The position numbers and the translations under genes are program-made. Positions 54,301-62,609 of a DNA stretch of 64,000 nucleotides are shown piece after piece. Origin of the DNA: JADKCL01 sp046329055 (lineage in GTDB: Bacteria > Bacteroidota > Bacteroidia > J057 > JADKCL01); NCBI GenBank assembly GCA_046329055.1, contig JAXLVK010000020.1:1-64000 (forward strand), given 5' to 3'. Each line of letters starts with the position of its first letter. Position 1 is the stretch's first letter. The notes below the pieces were generated by a model. That model made no database searches, had not been told where the DNA came from, and was given only the letters and a program-made list of their open reading frames with translations.

Positions 54301-57279
54301 CTGACCATTGAGGACCGGGCATGGCTCCGCGACAGCGTGGAGGCGAGGTGGCGCCGGGCAAATCCCACTTCCAATGCATCGACCAGCCTAGGACCCACCT
54401 GGAGCAATGGTTCCAATTCGAGGCAACCCTCCTCCGCTCCCCGGCAGACTTGGGCGCGCACCTGGTATTCATGGGGACTGGAGGGCCGATTGGATGTCTC
54501 TTTCAACGAGATCACCCAACTTTCCGCTCCCAAGGACGCACTCGTCTTCACCAATGACCTGTCCAACAAAATGTTCTTGGTGCAGTACAACGCGGGGGAA
54601 CTGCGCGTGCCGACCGGAAAATGGGCCATGTACCTGCTTCTCGCCGACGACAAATTCGTGGAACTGGATTCCGTGAACATTCCCAAAAACACTCGGCAAC
54701 ACCTCGAATTCACCATCCGGAGCTACCAAGTCAAGGATTCATTCCGTGTGCGCCATGCGGAATTGGTACGCAAGTATTTCCCGCAATTGCCCAGCAACAC
54801 CATGATCGATTTAGGCCCGGTGGAGCCATTTGTCCTGAAATCTCCGAACAGCCATGCGCGTTTCCATGTGAAGGGACAGGTCTTTGACGGGGCCACCCGA
54901 GAGGCCGTTCCGTATGCCGCGGTCTATTCCACACGCACCAAGGCCGGGGTCATCACCTCGGAAGACGGTCAGTTTGACCTGCCGCTCGACGTCAGCCCGG
55001 ACACACTGGTGGTGCGGTCCATGGGCTATTTTTCCACCAAGATCCCCTGGAATGGGGCCAAGTGGCTGGAAATCGGATTGGATGAGGAGGGCGTGATGCT
55101 CCAGGAGGTGGAGGTCCAGGACCATATCAGGTATGAACGCCTCTCGGTAGATGCGAGCGCCTCCCGGTCAATGGACATGCAGGTCTCCAGCAATATTCAA
55201 GAAGTGCTCGTCTTGAACAGTGGAGTGGACATCATCTCGATCAGGGGTGGCCGCGACAGGGGTACACCCGTTATATTGGATGGATCGCAGGCGGGCAACG
55301 GGGAGATGGCACAAGCACCGGAATTCCCCAAGGAACTGATGGAGGAGATCGCTGGCACGTCCACGTTGCGCAAGGACTTCCGCGACGGGGCGGTATGGGA
55401 GCCTGCCCTGAGGAGTGATCGGCATGGACGGGCGGCTTTCCGTGTGCGTTTTCCAGAAGACATCACCCGCTGGGATGCTTATGGGATCGCCGTGGACCGC
55501 CGTGGCCGCACCGGACTCACCAAGACCATGGTCAATTCGTGGAAGCCGCTGATGGGCCGGCTCGCCATGCCGCGGTTCTTTTATGAGGGCGACACCGTCA
55601 ATGTCATCGGCAAGGTGATGAACTACACGGGGGATACATTGGAAATGCGGCGGGTTTTCAAGGTCGGAGATCGTGAGCTGTCTCGGCGGTTGGGGGCCTG
55701 CGGCCCAGTTGCCTTGGACACCCTCGCCGTGATGCCTGACATGCGGCAGGACAGTTTCATCCTGAGCTACATGACCGACAAGGCCGACGGCTACGGCGAC
55801 GGGGAGCAGTGGGGGGTCCGTGTCTTCCCGCAGGGCGTGAAGCAAGCGGATGGGGAATATACCGTGCTCTTCGGGGACACCACCTACAAGCTACCGGCAT
55901 TCGATCCCAGCAAGGGAGAGGTGCATATCCGGCTGAATACGCAGATCTACAACCTGCTGCTGCAGGCCACTGAACGGATGAGCAGCTACGAGCACCTCTG
56001 CAACGAGCAACTTGCTTCCAAGCTATTGGCATTGCTGATGGAGGAACGCATGTACAAAGCCCTCGGCAAGATTTGGGAGGGCAAGGAGGACGTAAATAAG
56101 ATCCTGGCCATGTACAAAAAGCGCCTGGAGCCCAACTCCGATGGCTGGGGATGGTGGCCGGGCATGAAGACAGAGGTTTGGGTGAGCGCCCACGTGAGCA
56201 AGGCCTTGACCGAAGCCAAGAAGATGGGGTATGTGGTGCCGCTGCATTCAGTGAATTGGCCGTCCATCCACCTCAGCAAGCTGGACAAGCGCAACCCGTA
56301 CAACAACCTGGAAGTGCTGGAGCTGGTGCAGTCCTTGGACTCCACAATCAATATTCGGCAACATGTAGAGGCACTGGACACCTGCAAGTACTGGCAGATT
56401 TACCACAAGCTAAGGGTCATGGAGTTGCGCCAAAAGGTGGGCTTGAGCATCGCTGTCGATTCATTGATGGGATGGAGCACTCAACATGCAGCGGGCATGC
56501 TGAGCTGGGGATATGGGACGATGGCGCGCCGTTACCTGCCAGATTTGGGTATGACCCTGTGCGCCTACCGCATCCTGCGGCGTGCGGGGAAATCGACTGC
56601 CGAGTTGCAGGACATCCTTGCCTTCGTCCTCAATCAGCGCAGCTACAATGGCTGGGGAAACACCTACCTCACGGCAGATGTCCTCACGACTCTGGCGGGG
56701 GACGTTAACATTGAAAGGTATTCCAAACAGCTCAAAAGCACCCTGTTGTTGGATGGCGTACCCATGCAATTGCCGGGAGACACCGCATTTACCCTGCCTG
56801 CCGGGAAGCGCATCGAGATTCGGCAGGAGGGTCTCGGCTTGTCCTATTTCACTGCCTACCAAGAGTGGTTCGAGCGGAATCCATCGCGCATCGACAGCAT
56901 TTTTGAGGTCACCACCCGGTTCCGAAATGCACCCGACAACCGATTGGAGGCCGGAAAACCGGTCACTTTGGAGGTCACCGTCAAATTCAAAAAGGCGGCC
57001 GAGTACCTGATGCTTGAGATCCCGATCCCGTCCAGTTGCAGCTATTACCACAATGGACCCTCCTACAATTCGGGCCGCTGGAACGGCGATTACCGCGAAA
57101 ATTTCCGGCAAAAGACCTGCATCTACCTACGGCAAGCATATCCTGGCACCCATACCTTCGAAGTCGATTTGCTGCCAAGGTACACCGGGACATTTAACCT
57201 GAACCCTGCCCGCATCGAGGACATGTACCATCCGACCATCGCGGGGCAGACCACCATAGACCGGGTGGAGGTGAAATAG
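51394..57279 (+). CDS. Alpha-2-macroglobulin family protein with thioester, carboxypeptidase-D-like and plug-like domains
   Basis: 1,961 residues with a signal peptide (about 1-23). Macroglobulin domains include an MG2 region near 269-335 (RPGDTVKFKGYVTNRRGSRL). Residues about 1150-1210 form a CarboxypepD_reg-like beta-sandwich (VKGQVFDGATREAVPYAAVY), and about 1265-1310 resemble a TonB-dependent-receptor plug start (SNIQEVLVLNSGVDIISIRG, then PVILDGSQAG). The A2M region follows (WEPALRSDRHGRAAFRVRF; ITRWDAYGIAVDRRGRTG), then a helical thioester domain with the CxEQ motif C1536-N-E-Q1539. A2M proteins trap proteases by bait cleavage and thioester attachment in the periplasm or at the surface. 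No lipobox is seen. It is the longest intact gene in the window. Confidence 0.88.
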   Translation: MRLRLPCIALIWFILSLYNSIMAQNLLTSPRSAVEGQVYRLTLEQAEMAARGRIDANVTEWLGNRVESFPANGNHSPLTPGQYLVTKVVGNQVQWTYKQVPGYSVILENDGANLMVKVMDFAGKDIEDAIVLVEGQFIPYDPRTRSYSLPSSSITQTTASLLEVDASGIVQFYSLTQTAPTKPAPEYNRRYYGESWAWRWLWAPTKRFVINPIIRTVMLPYDIARSIIKRRLFGWPAWLWYRTKWLIGLPKQALTERHPVAFLITNQPKYRPGDTVKFKGYVTNRRGSRLTRRLDLLYTDRFGKTRSLASIKPEQPGSYNGAFVLHDSLNLQMGATVSLILTDRKIWGNNSVYAQSWRYTSTISKVLNPGTNFVYEDYELRAYTFHARAEQTTHWAGKPGAVYLEAKDMNNLTVPDARVKLWVRSGTLKRWMGPREILRDTIWTWEGLLDPSGETRIEIPIERFPKASFDYSVQLECRTSDNELKSQTLQLSYIYDMPTLEVIPHGDSIHITQLRSNVAEDVEAKLTFFPSANGEPILERTVRLPITLYWPPNFRSLMVVTREVNKAWSPSDAAPVWIRGRHAGDSLHIWAESPAGVDFAYRLFEGNKEIAAGHGPRVQVHRRAHSHPTYHFVAIYLVNGTEHQESKSFRWAKKDLQVTWEGPQTIYPGQTVDMALRVQNARGRAVRRADLTAYAVNGRFGGHDPVGIPSASKGPKSRREQGKWQNGYRSSSNGYMKLAYNEWSTKVGLDSLPWYQFLYRDSHGYRYLHPIEKERTEVAPFLVRNGEIQPTQIVYIDGEPRYFAWSNPQMPYSFAVTPGLHRIEIRLPDFGVLIDTFHVINGRKNIFSFDLDHLPKRIMAKPMQNSPVPGEKQIIDARTMAYRGVNATTNPVFVGGGRSWVPLANGYSSGYLVGPIPLNGYPTFEALDKFKYEFPLESGFEFDFGPTYVKMRSIDLKTKMPTQFNYRPNLTIEDRAWLRDSVEARWRRANPTSNASTSLGPTWSNGSNSRQPSSAPRQTWARTWYSWGLEGRLDVSFNEITQLSAPKDALVFTNDLSNKMFLVQYNAGELRVPTGKWAMYLLLADDKFVELDSVNIPKNTRQHLEFTIRSYQVKDSFRVRHAELVRKYFPQLPSNTMIDLGPVEPFVLKSPNSHARFHVKGQVFDGATREAVPYAAVYSTRTKAGVITSEDGQFDLPLDVSPDTLVVRSMGYFSTKIPWNGAKWLEIGLDEEGVMLQEVEVQDHIRYERLSVDASASRSMDMQVSSNIQEVLVLNSGVDIISIRGGRDRGTPVILDGSQAGNGEMAQAPEFPKELMEEIAGTSTLRKDFRDGAVWEPALRSDRHGRAAFRVRFPEDITRWDAYGIAVDRRGRTGLTKTMVNSWKPLMGRLAMPRFFYEGDTVNVIGKVMNYTGDTLEMRRVFKVGDRELSRRLGACGPVALDTLAVMPDMRQDSFILSYMTDKADGYGDGEQWGVRVFPQGVKQADGEYTVLFGDTTYKLPAFDPSKGEVHIRLNTQIYNLLLQATERMSSYEHLCNEQLASKLLALLMEERMYKALGKIWEGKEDVNKILAMYKKRLEPNSDGWGWWPGMKTEVWVSAHVSKALTEAKKMGYVVPLHSVNWPSIHLSKLDKRNPYNNLEVLELVQSLDSTINIRQHVEALDTCKYWQIYHKLRVMELRQKVGLSIAVDSLMGWSTQHAAGMLSWGYGTMARRYLPDLGMTLCAYRILRRAGKSTAELQDILAFVLNQRSYNGWGNTYLTADVLTTLAGDVNIERYSKQLKSTLLLDGVPMQLPGDTAFTLPAGKRIEIRQEGLGLSYFTAYQEWFERNPSRIDSIFEVTTRFRNAPDNRLEAGKPVTLEVTVKFKKAAEYLMLEIPIPSSCSYYHNGPSYNSGRWNGDYRENFRQKTCIYLRQAYPGTHTFEVDLLPRYTGTFNLNPARIEDMYHPTIAGQTTIDRVEVK

Positions 57280-57378
57280 TTGCAAGGGCCCACCGCGTCG
57301 CTGCGCAAGGCTGCCGTGAGCTGCTTGGAAATTGCTAGCATTCAGCGTATTTTAAGGGGATCAATTGGTAAACGCCTT

Positions 57379-58642
57379 ATGTCTCGGTCGCTCGTCCTTC
57401 TCGCCTGTTTCTTGGCAGCTTTTGGATTTGCATTTGCGCAAAACCTCGTCCCCAATTACAGCTTCGAGACCAATACGGGCTGCCCCGGCGGCCCCTGCGA
57501 GTGGCAGCGCCCGACACCCTGGAACAATGTGAACATGCTCACAGGCTGCGGCAGCTACGGCACGCCCGACTACTTCAGCACCTGCGGGGCGGGCTTCTCC
57601 CACCTTCCCTACAATGGCTACCTCACCGTCAACCCACATACTGGCAATGCGGTGATGGGTTTCCTGACCTGGTCCGGCTCCCTCAGCCCCAATTTCCGGG
57701 AACTCGTCAGCGTCCAACTCACTGCACCCATGGTGATCGGGCAAAATTATTCCGTGAGTTTCTGGATTTGCAATGGCTATACCCCCTACTACGGCGGCGG
57801 CTCCAACCATATCGGCCTGGATTTCAGCACCACGGCCTTGACACAGGGTGGCGGCCTCTCCAATGTGGTCTCGTTGGTGCCTGAGTACGAGGTGCCAGGC
57901 GTATTTTTCTCCAATGCCTGGGTGAATTACACCTTCAACATCACGGCTACTGCGGCTTGGCGCTACATCACCTTCGGCAATTTCTACAACGACGCCGCCA
58001 CTACAGCGACCTTGTTTTATCCTGCGGCACCCTACTTCCGCTGCTACTACTTCATCGATGACGTGGTGATCCAACCTGCTGTGATCTTGCCCCTGAAGCT
58101 CAACGATCCCACAGTCCAGGCCACCAATCGCGGCAGCCAAATCCAATGGACTGCATCCGCTGAGGAAGGCATCGTCCGGTACGAGGTGGAACGCAGCCGC
58201 ATCGCAGATGCAGATTTTGAGGTCGTGGGACGCATCCTTGACATTGGCAAAGGCGCATACGCGGTCGATGACGATCATCTCACTTCCCCCGGGACTTGGT
58301 ATTACAGGGTGCTGGCCTATGACGCAACGGGTCAGCAGGTCCACTCATCGACCGTCGAGTTCCAGTTTGAGGCCCAATTTCCCGCTCATCACCAAGGCCT
58401 TCCCATCACCGCTGACCTCGGATGTCCCCTTCAATTGCAGGCATGGCTTCCTCGCCATGGCGAAGTGACCCTCTCGCTGTCCGATGTCCAAGGCCGTACC
58501 ATGCAGTCTGTCAAAACACAAGCCAGCGCAGGCGAGAACATCTGGAGCCTGCAGGCAGGATCATTTGGCTTCTGGGACCTATCTGCTTCGTCTGAGCTGC
58601 GCGACGGGGGTTGCGACGACTCGGATTTCTGTGGCGGATTGA
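57379..58642 (+). CDS. T9SS secreted protein with carbohydrate-binding-like domain (frameshifted at 3' end)
   Basis: ATG 57379 (frame open to 57280). Signal peptide MSRSLVLLACFLAAFGFAFA. The segment NLVPNYSFETNTGCPGGPCE starts a galactose-binding-like jelly-roll (about 22-230) common in gliding-motility-associated and OmpA-like secreted proteins, with YFIDDVVIQPA at its end. A fibronectin III-like domain follows (QIQWTASAEEGIVRYEVERS). The sorting domain starts near SLSDVQGRTMQSV. A one-base slip near 58,565 shifts its last part; the alternative frame gives ASGTYLLRLSCATGVATTRI and a stop at 58642. It starts 99 bases after the A2M gene and could be in the same transcript. Confidence 0.82.
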
Positions 58643-58847
58643 GGGAGTTGATATTCCGTGCGGCTCTTGGAGGCCGGGTCTCTACACTTTTTTAGAGAAT
58701 TGATGCCTTGGGGAATGGTTTGCCTTTCCAGGGGTTCCTATTGACTAGGGCCAATGAGGGGTATCGAGAATGCCTCGGGCTTGGGGGCGTCTTTGCGGGT
58801 TGAGCCCTTTTTGGGGGGCTTTGTTGACTTCTAGATGGTTTCGGCTT

Positions 58848-58988
58848 GGTGCATTTGCCTCCTGGTGGAGGGTGGACAGTGTGGGGTTTCTGGTGCATCT
58901 GCCTCCTGGTGGAGGTGGACAGTGTGGGGTGTTTCTGGTGCATTTGCCTCCTGGTGGTAGGTGGACAGTGTGGGGTGTTTCCGGTGCA
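58848..58988. repeat. Minisatellite, about 45-base unit, three copies
   Basis: Units start at 58848, 58892, 58937 and a partial one at 58983 (steps 44, 45, 46). Core GGTGCATTTGCCTCCTGGTG then GAGGTGGACAGTGTGGGGTG. Copies differ by a few substitutions and single-base indels. Confidence 0.85.
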
Positions 58989-59021
58989 GAGACCTCTCAG
59001 CGGCCTTTGGCCGCTTCGAGG

Positions 59022-59146
59022 TGACATTTTGGGGTGGCCGCTTCGAGGGTGACATTTTTGGGCTGGCCATTTTGAGTTGACATTTTGGGCTGGCCATTTT
59101 GGGCTGGCCATTTGGTTGACATTTTGGGCTGGCCGTTTTGGTTGAC
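59022..59146. repeat. Second minisatellite, 26-39-base unit
   Basis: TGACATTTTGGGCTGGCC-type units start at 59022, 59050, 59078, 59117 and 59143. The 59078 unit contains an internal duplication of GGGCTGGCCATTT. Confidence 0.8.
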
Positions 59147-59165
59147 TTTGATTTCCTGTTCGCCA

Positions 59166-59207
59166 TAAAAGAATCGGGCCGCCCTGTGGGCGGCCGGGTT
59201 CTTTATT
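59166..59207 (-). terminator. Terminator between convergent genes
   Basis: AAAAGAATCGGGCCGCCC pairs with GGGCGGCCGGGTTCTTT around a TGTG loop. On the minus strand it is followed by TTCTTTTAT. It lies just past the stop at 59212. Confidence 0.75.
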
Positions 59208-59211
59208 TACC

Positions 59212-59590
59212 TCAGAAAATCTCAGTGCTTGACTTGATCTTCATGGTGCGGGTCACGTCAGCGGCTTTGACGCGGACGAAGTAGATTACCTGCAGCTTGG
59301 CCGTCGGGGTCCACATCACGGCCGAACAAATGGGCTGGCAAGCGACCTCTTTCCCCTGGCCCTGGTAATCGATTGACCCGTGGATCGGTAACCTGGGGCC
59401 GGCGTTGCAAGGCCCCATTTCGTCGTTCGGGTCGGTATTTCGTTTCCATCTTCGATTAACAACAATCGTCGACTTGAAATTGCGCCTTTTCGGCAATGCC
59501 TGTTCGTCGTCCCCATCGACAGCTGGATCAAGTGCCGACTCAAATTGAATAATACTGACCGTGTGAAGGTACCATTAATAACCAAATAAC
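59212..59590 (-). pseudogene. C-terminal fragment of an unknown bacterial protein
   Basis: A minus-strand frame ending at the TGA at 59214-59212 and open toward the satellite block. About 110 residues read like ordinary protein (STIVVNRRWKRNTDPNDEMG; SAVMWTPTAKLQVIYFVRVK; DVTRTMKIKSSTEIF), but I recognise no family. The 5' part is lost where the sequence changes into alpha-satellite-like DNA near 59,590. It may or may not be the tail of the truncated gene on the other side of that block; the two do not look like one protein. Confidence 0.5.
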
Positions 59591-59599
59591 ACAAGGGGC

Positions 59600-60925
59600 A
59601 GAAATTTCACCTCTACAGCAGGTCCACGATTGTGAACATGTTGCTTTCAGGAGCGGACTCAAATAAAACCGTATCTGCTCAATGTTCAACTCTGTTCAAT
59701 GAATGCAAACAAAGATTGCTAGCTAGCATCTGTCTGCAGTAACAATCCCTTTTCACCATTAATGACAAGCAAATATTTACTAGCCTCTTCAAACAACACA
59801 CAAAGGTTGCTTCAACTCTGCTATGCAAACAAACAAACCTGCCACTCTGACTAGCAGTATAGTATAGTATGAAGATATTTCAGCGTATGGGATGTGCAAG
59901 CCTTAGGCCTGAAAGCGCTCTCCAACTTCCCCTTCCAAACAAACAGCAATGCCATTCTAGCACAACAAAGATAAGCCATGTGATATGAATGACCATGCTT
60001 CACTAAAGTGATAGGTGAAGTCCTTTTCCTGAATGCGCTCTGAAAGCGCTTCCAAATATCCCGTGTAACCTGCAACCTTTTCAAATCCAAACTCAACCAA
60101 ACAGTGTGTGAGCAGCTGAGATAGATGATCACAAAGAAGTTTCTGAGAATTCTGTCTAGATTCTATTAATGAAGATATTCCTTTACTACAGAGGGATTGA
60201 TTCTGAAGTCTGGCACTCTGAATCTGAATCTGAACAATTCTTCTTCCATTTGGACATTGATGCGGACGCCTTCGATCGAAACGGGATCTTCCCATAGAAC
60301 GAGTCAGAACCACTGTGAATCTCATGTGATGCCTTGAATCATCAAGTCACAGTGGAGTATCAATCAATCAATGTATTACTGAGATGAAAGACTCTTTATA
60401 GTATTCTGCTTGTCTAGCTCTCATTGTAAATCTTAGAAACGGGATCATTCAAGTCCTAGACAGAGTCATTCCCAGCAATGCTTTGTGATGTGTGCTTTCA
60501 ACTCACAGAGCTGAACCTTTATCACAGCAGCAGCACTCTGGACTCTAGAATCTGTATCTGCAAATTCAATCTTAGAGTTACTATAACTTCATATAACATT
60601 CTGCTAGAAATCCTCCTCTCAATCTTAGTAAACGGGAGCGGGATAATGCTAGACAGAGTCATTCTCAGTAACTCCTTCTGTGTGCCTTTTGCATTCACAG
60701 AGCATCTATGTACATTCCTTTCATAGTTAAACAGTAACATTCTGTGCAGAATCTTTTTTCTAATCATTTGCAACAGTAAATCCGATGATGCTCTCAGAAA
60801 TGGAACTTCCTCATATAAAAACTACACAGAATCATTCTGAGAAATCATCTTTGTGAAGTGAACCAGACAGTGGACTTCCATTCATCTCACCTTTGAAAGC
60901 AACAGCTCTGTTAGAACTGGCTGCG
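59600..60925. repeat. Primate alpha-satellite-like DNA (foreign to this genome)
   Basis: AT-rich block unlike everything around it. On the plus strand, CTTTGTGATGTGTGCTTTCA then ACTCACAGAGCTGAACCTTT (about 60,480-60,520) is nearly identical to the human alpha-satellite consensus, as are CTAGACAGAGTCATTCTCAG (60,648) and TCATATAAAAACTACACAGA (60,811). The AAACGGG/AAATGG landmarks at 60279, 60437, 60630 and 60798 are 158, 193 and 168 bases apart, fitting 171-base monomers. From about 59,650 to 60,230 the same consensus is present on the minus strand (GAAAGCGCT at 59911 and 60042; CACAAAGAAGTTTCTGAGAA at 60,131). Copies are divergent or error-rich. No bacterial gene is inside. Confidence 0.88.
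60270..60286 (+). other. CENP-B box match inside the alpha-satellite block
   Basis: CTTCGATCGAAACGGGA fits the 17-base CENP-B consensus NTTCGNNNNANNCGGGN at every fixed position, in the correct register relative to the downstream TAGACAGA and CATTCTCAG landmarks. Confidence 0.75.
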
Positions 60926-60934
60926 GAACGGTAG

Positions 60935-61462
60935 CGGTGTACTGCGTCAGGTGTTGGGGTAGCCGGTGGTGGTCAAACCGCTGTTGATGGTGAGCAGCAG
61001 TGTGGTGAAGTCACCCACGGAGGTGGCGTTCGAACCAGCGTTCACGCTCGCACCGTTGGTGCTCATGCGCAGTTCGAGGCGGTGCGGGTAGGTCAGGGCG
61101 TCCACAGTGCGGCTCCAGAAGGAGACGATGTCACCATTGGAAATGGTGCGCACCGGGGTGAAGAGCCAGTTGCTGATGGTGTTGGCGCCAGTGGTGTTGT
61201 TGTAGTTGGCACCGATGTAGCTGGAGTCAGGGTTGCTGTGAGCCGCGAAAACGGCAGCATTGCCTTGGAACCAGTTGGTGGTACCGACGGTGGTGCTCAA
61301 GTTTTGGAATGCCCAACCGCCTGTGGAGAGGAGTGTGGACACGCTTGAGAAACCTTCAGAGAAGGACTGACCGTAGAGTCTTGTACCCAAAAGGGCCACA
61401 AGCGCTACTGCCACTCCCATCCTTTGGAGCAAACGAGCAGTTGTGTAAACTTTTGATCTCAT
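60935..61462 (-). pseudogene. Choice-of-anchor J domain secreted protein, truncated
   Basis: Starts MRSKVYTTARLLQRMGVAVA with a signal peptide ending near RLYGQ. The domain is typical: SFSEGFSSVSTLLSTGGWAF, NWFQGNAAVFAAHSN, YIGANYNNTTGANTISNWL, IVSFWSRT and a cleaved-adhesin-like core. The main frame stops at 60947; one inserted base near 60,950 would continue it as LTQYTATV, the usual next strand, for about ten residues. The sequence then turns into satellite DNA at about 60,925. The rest of the domain and any sorting domain are missing because of the junction. Confidence 0.78.
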
Positions 61463-61683
61463 ACTTTAACCTTGAAGAAGATATTGAATTTCAAAAAAGG
61501 TGCCTTGGTGGCGTTCAGCAGCAAGCGAGGTTGAACGCTACGGCTGTGACCAACAAAGTTAGGAAACTTCCCCAAACGGACGACAAGATTTGTCGGAATA
61601 CTTTGGCCACCTGACTCAAACGGCCACGGGATGCCGCTGTGGCATCCCGAAAAACCAGGGTGATTTTGTCCTATACTTTGGCA

Positions 61684-62037
61684 TCAGGCCTCTTTGCTGG
61701 CCGTGGGAACCTGCTGACGATTCTCCAAAACTTGGCTCAGGATCAAGGCAAGTCCACCGAAGAGGAAAATCATGGAGAAGTTCGCGACTTCCTCAGGCAG
61801 ATTCAGGAAGCTGTGGTGAAGGATGGCGCCACTGAGGATGCCCACGGAGATGCCCACGGACAGCAAGCCCAGTTTCATGGTGTTGAATCCACGACGGTTG
61901 GGATTGCGGAACAGGGTGGGATCAGCGCCCTTTTCGATCATCGCCATGCGCTCCCGGTGACGGGTGGTGACAAAGACGTAGATGATGCCAAACATGCAGG
62001 CGAAGAAGGTGAAGGGGATGATGACTTCTGGGTTCAT
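61684..62037 (-). CDS. Small membrane protein, possibly DUF6249
   Basis: 117 residues. Three predicted helices: about 5-24 (VIIPFTFFACMFGIIYVFV), 56-78 (LGLLSVGISVGILSGAILHH) and 86-104 (FSMIFLFGGLALILSQVL). Between the first two is a cytosolic loop TTRHRERMAMIEKGADPTLF, a motif pattern (RxxERxAMIEKG) seen in small Bacteroidota membrane proteins annotated DUF6249. In such genomes these often follow an ECF sigma gene; none is next to it here. Function unknown. Confidence 0.72.
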   Translation of the reverse strand: MNPEVIIPFTFFACMFGIIYVFVTTRHRERMAMIEKGADPTLFRNPNRRGFNTMKLGLLSVGISVGILSGAILHHSFLNLPEEVANFSMIFLFGGLALILSQVLENRQQVPTASKEA

Positions 62038-62212
62038 AATCTATTTCGTTGAGATCAATGTTTCAATTTCGAATACGGGCCATTTGACTACGGCTTCAGA
62101 GGGGAGGTTACAAACCCGGCAAAGAATTTTTCAGATGCGTCCATTTTCCGAATTCGAAACGATCCGGCCGAAGGGAAATCCATGGATTCAGCGATTTCGC
62201 TAATTTGTGCGG

Positions 62213-62607
62213 ATGATTTCCTGGATTGCCCTTGACGTGGTGCCCTCTGGCTTTGGATTGATTCCGGTCGTGTTGTTCCTTTTTGCGGTGCTGATCATTG
62301 TAATGGACGGCGGAGCGTTGGCATTGCTGGGAATGAAATTGCGGTGGGGCAAGCGTTTGTGAGCAGCTTCGTGAGCAACATGGGCGCATTCGGTGGGGCG
62401 ATCGTGGGCGGGGCAATCGGGTTCAATTGAGCATGGCGTCATTGAAAGCTTGGTGATGGCCACTGCATTTGCCGCGGCGACGCGGCGATCATCGTTCAGG
62501 CCATGCGCGCCAACCTCAGTCGTCCCAAAGCCATGGTGACTGCGGCCGTCATGAAAGTGGTGGAGGGCTTGATCATCGGGCTGCTAATGCTCTCGTCTGC
62601 ATTTTGA
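62213..62607 (+). pseudogene. Small multi-spanning membrane protein, frameshifted
   Basis: From ATG 62213: ISWIALDVVPSGFGLIPVVL then FLFAVLIIVMDGGALALLGM in the first frame. GKRFVSSFVSNMGAFGGAIV follows in a shifted frame, then LVMATAFAAATA and IIVQAMRANLSRPKAMVTAA with a final helix, stop 62607. Two or three indels between 62,345 and 62,490 interrupt about 131 codons. The pieces are all hydrophobic and consistent with a four-helix protein; no family recognised. A TAATTTG lies five bases before the ATG. The MFS gene starts three bases after its stop, so they are probably co-transcribed. Confidence 0.6.
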
Positions 62608-62609
62608 AG

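Larger units (their letters stand above)
58643..59211. other. Intergenic with two minisatellite arrays
   Basis: 569 bases between convergent genes. The first 200 bases show nothing; two tandem arrays (58848-58988 and 59022-59146) and a terminator (59166-59207) fill the rest. Apparent minus-strand frames here are translations of the repeats. Confidence 0.6.

Noticed and set aside
59851..60773. Several open frames of 80-120 codons on both strands
   Set aside because: They are translations of alpha-satellite monomers, with no bacterial start context or motif.
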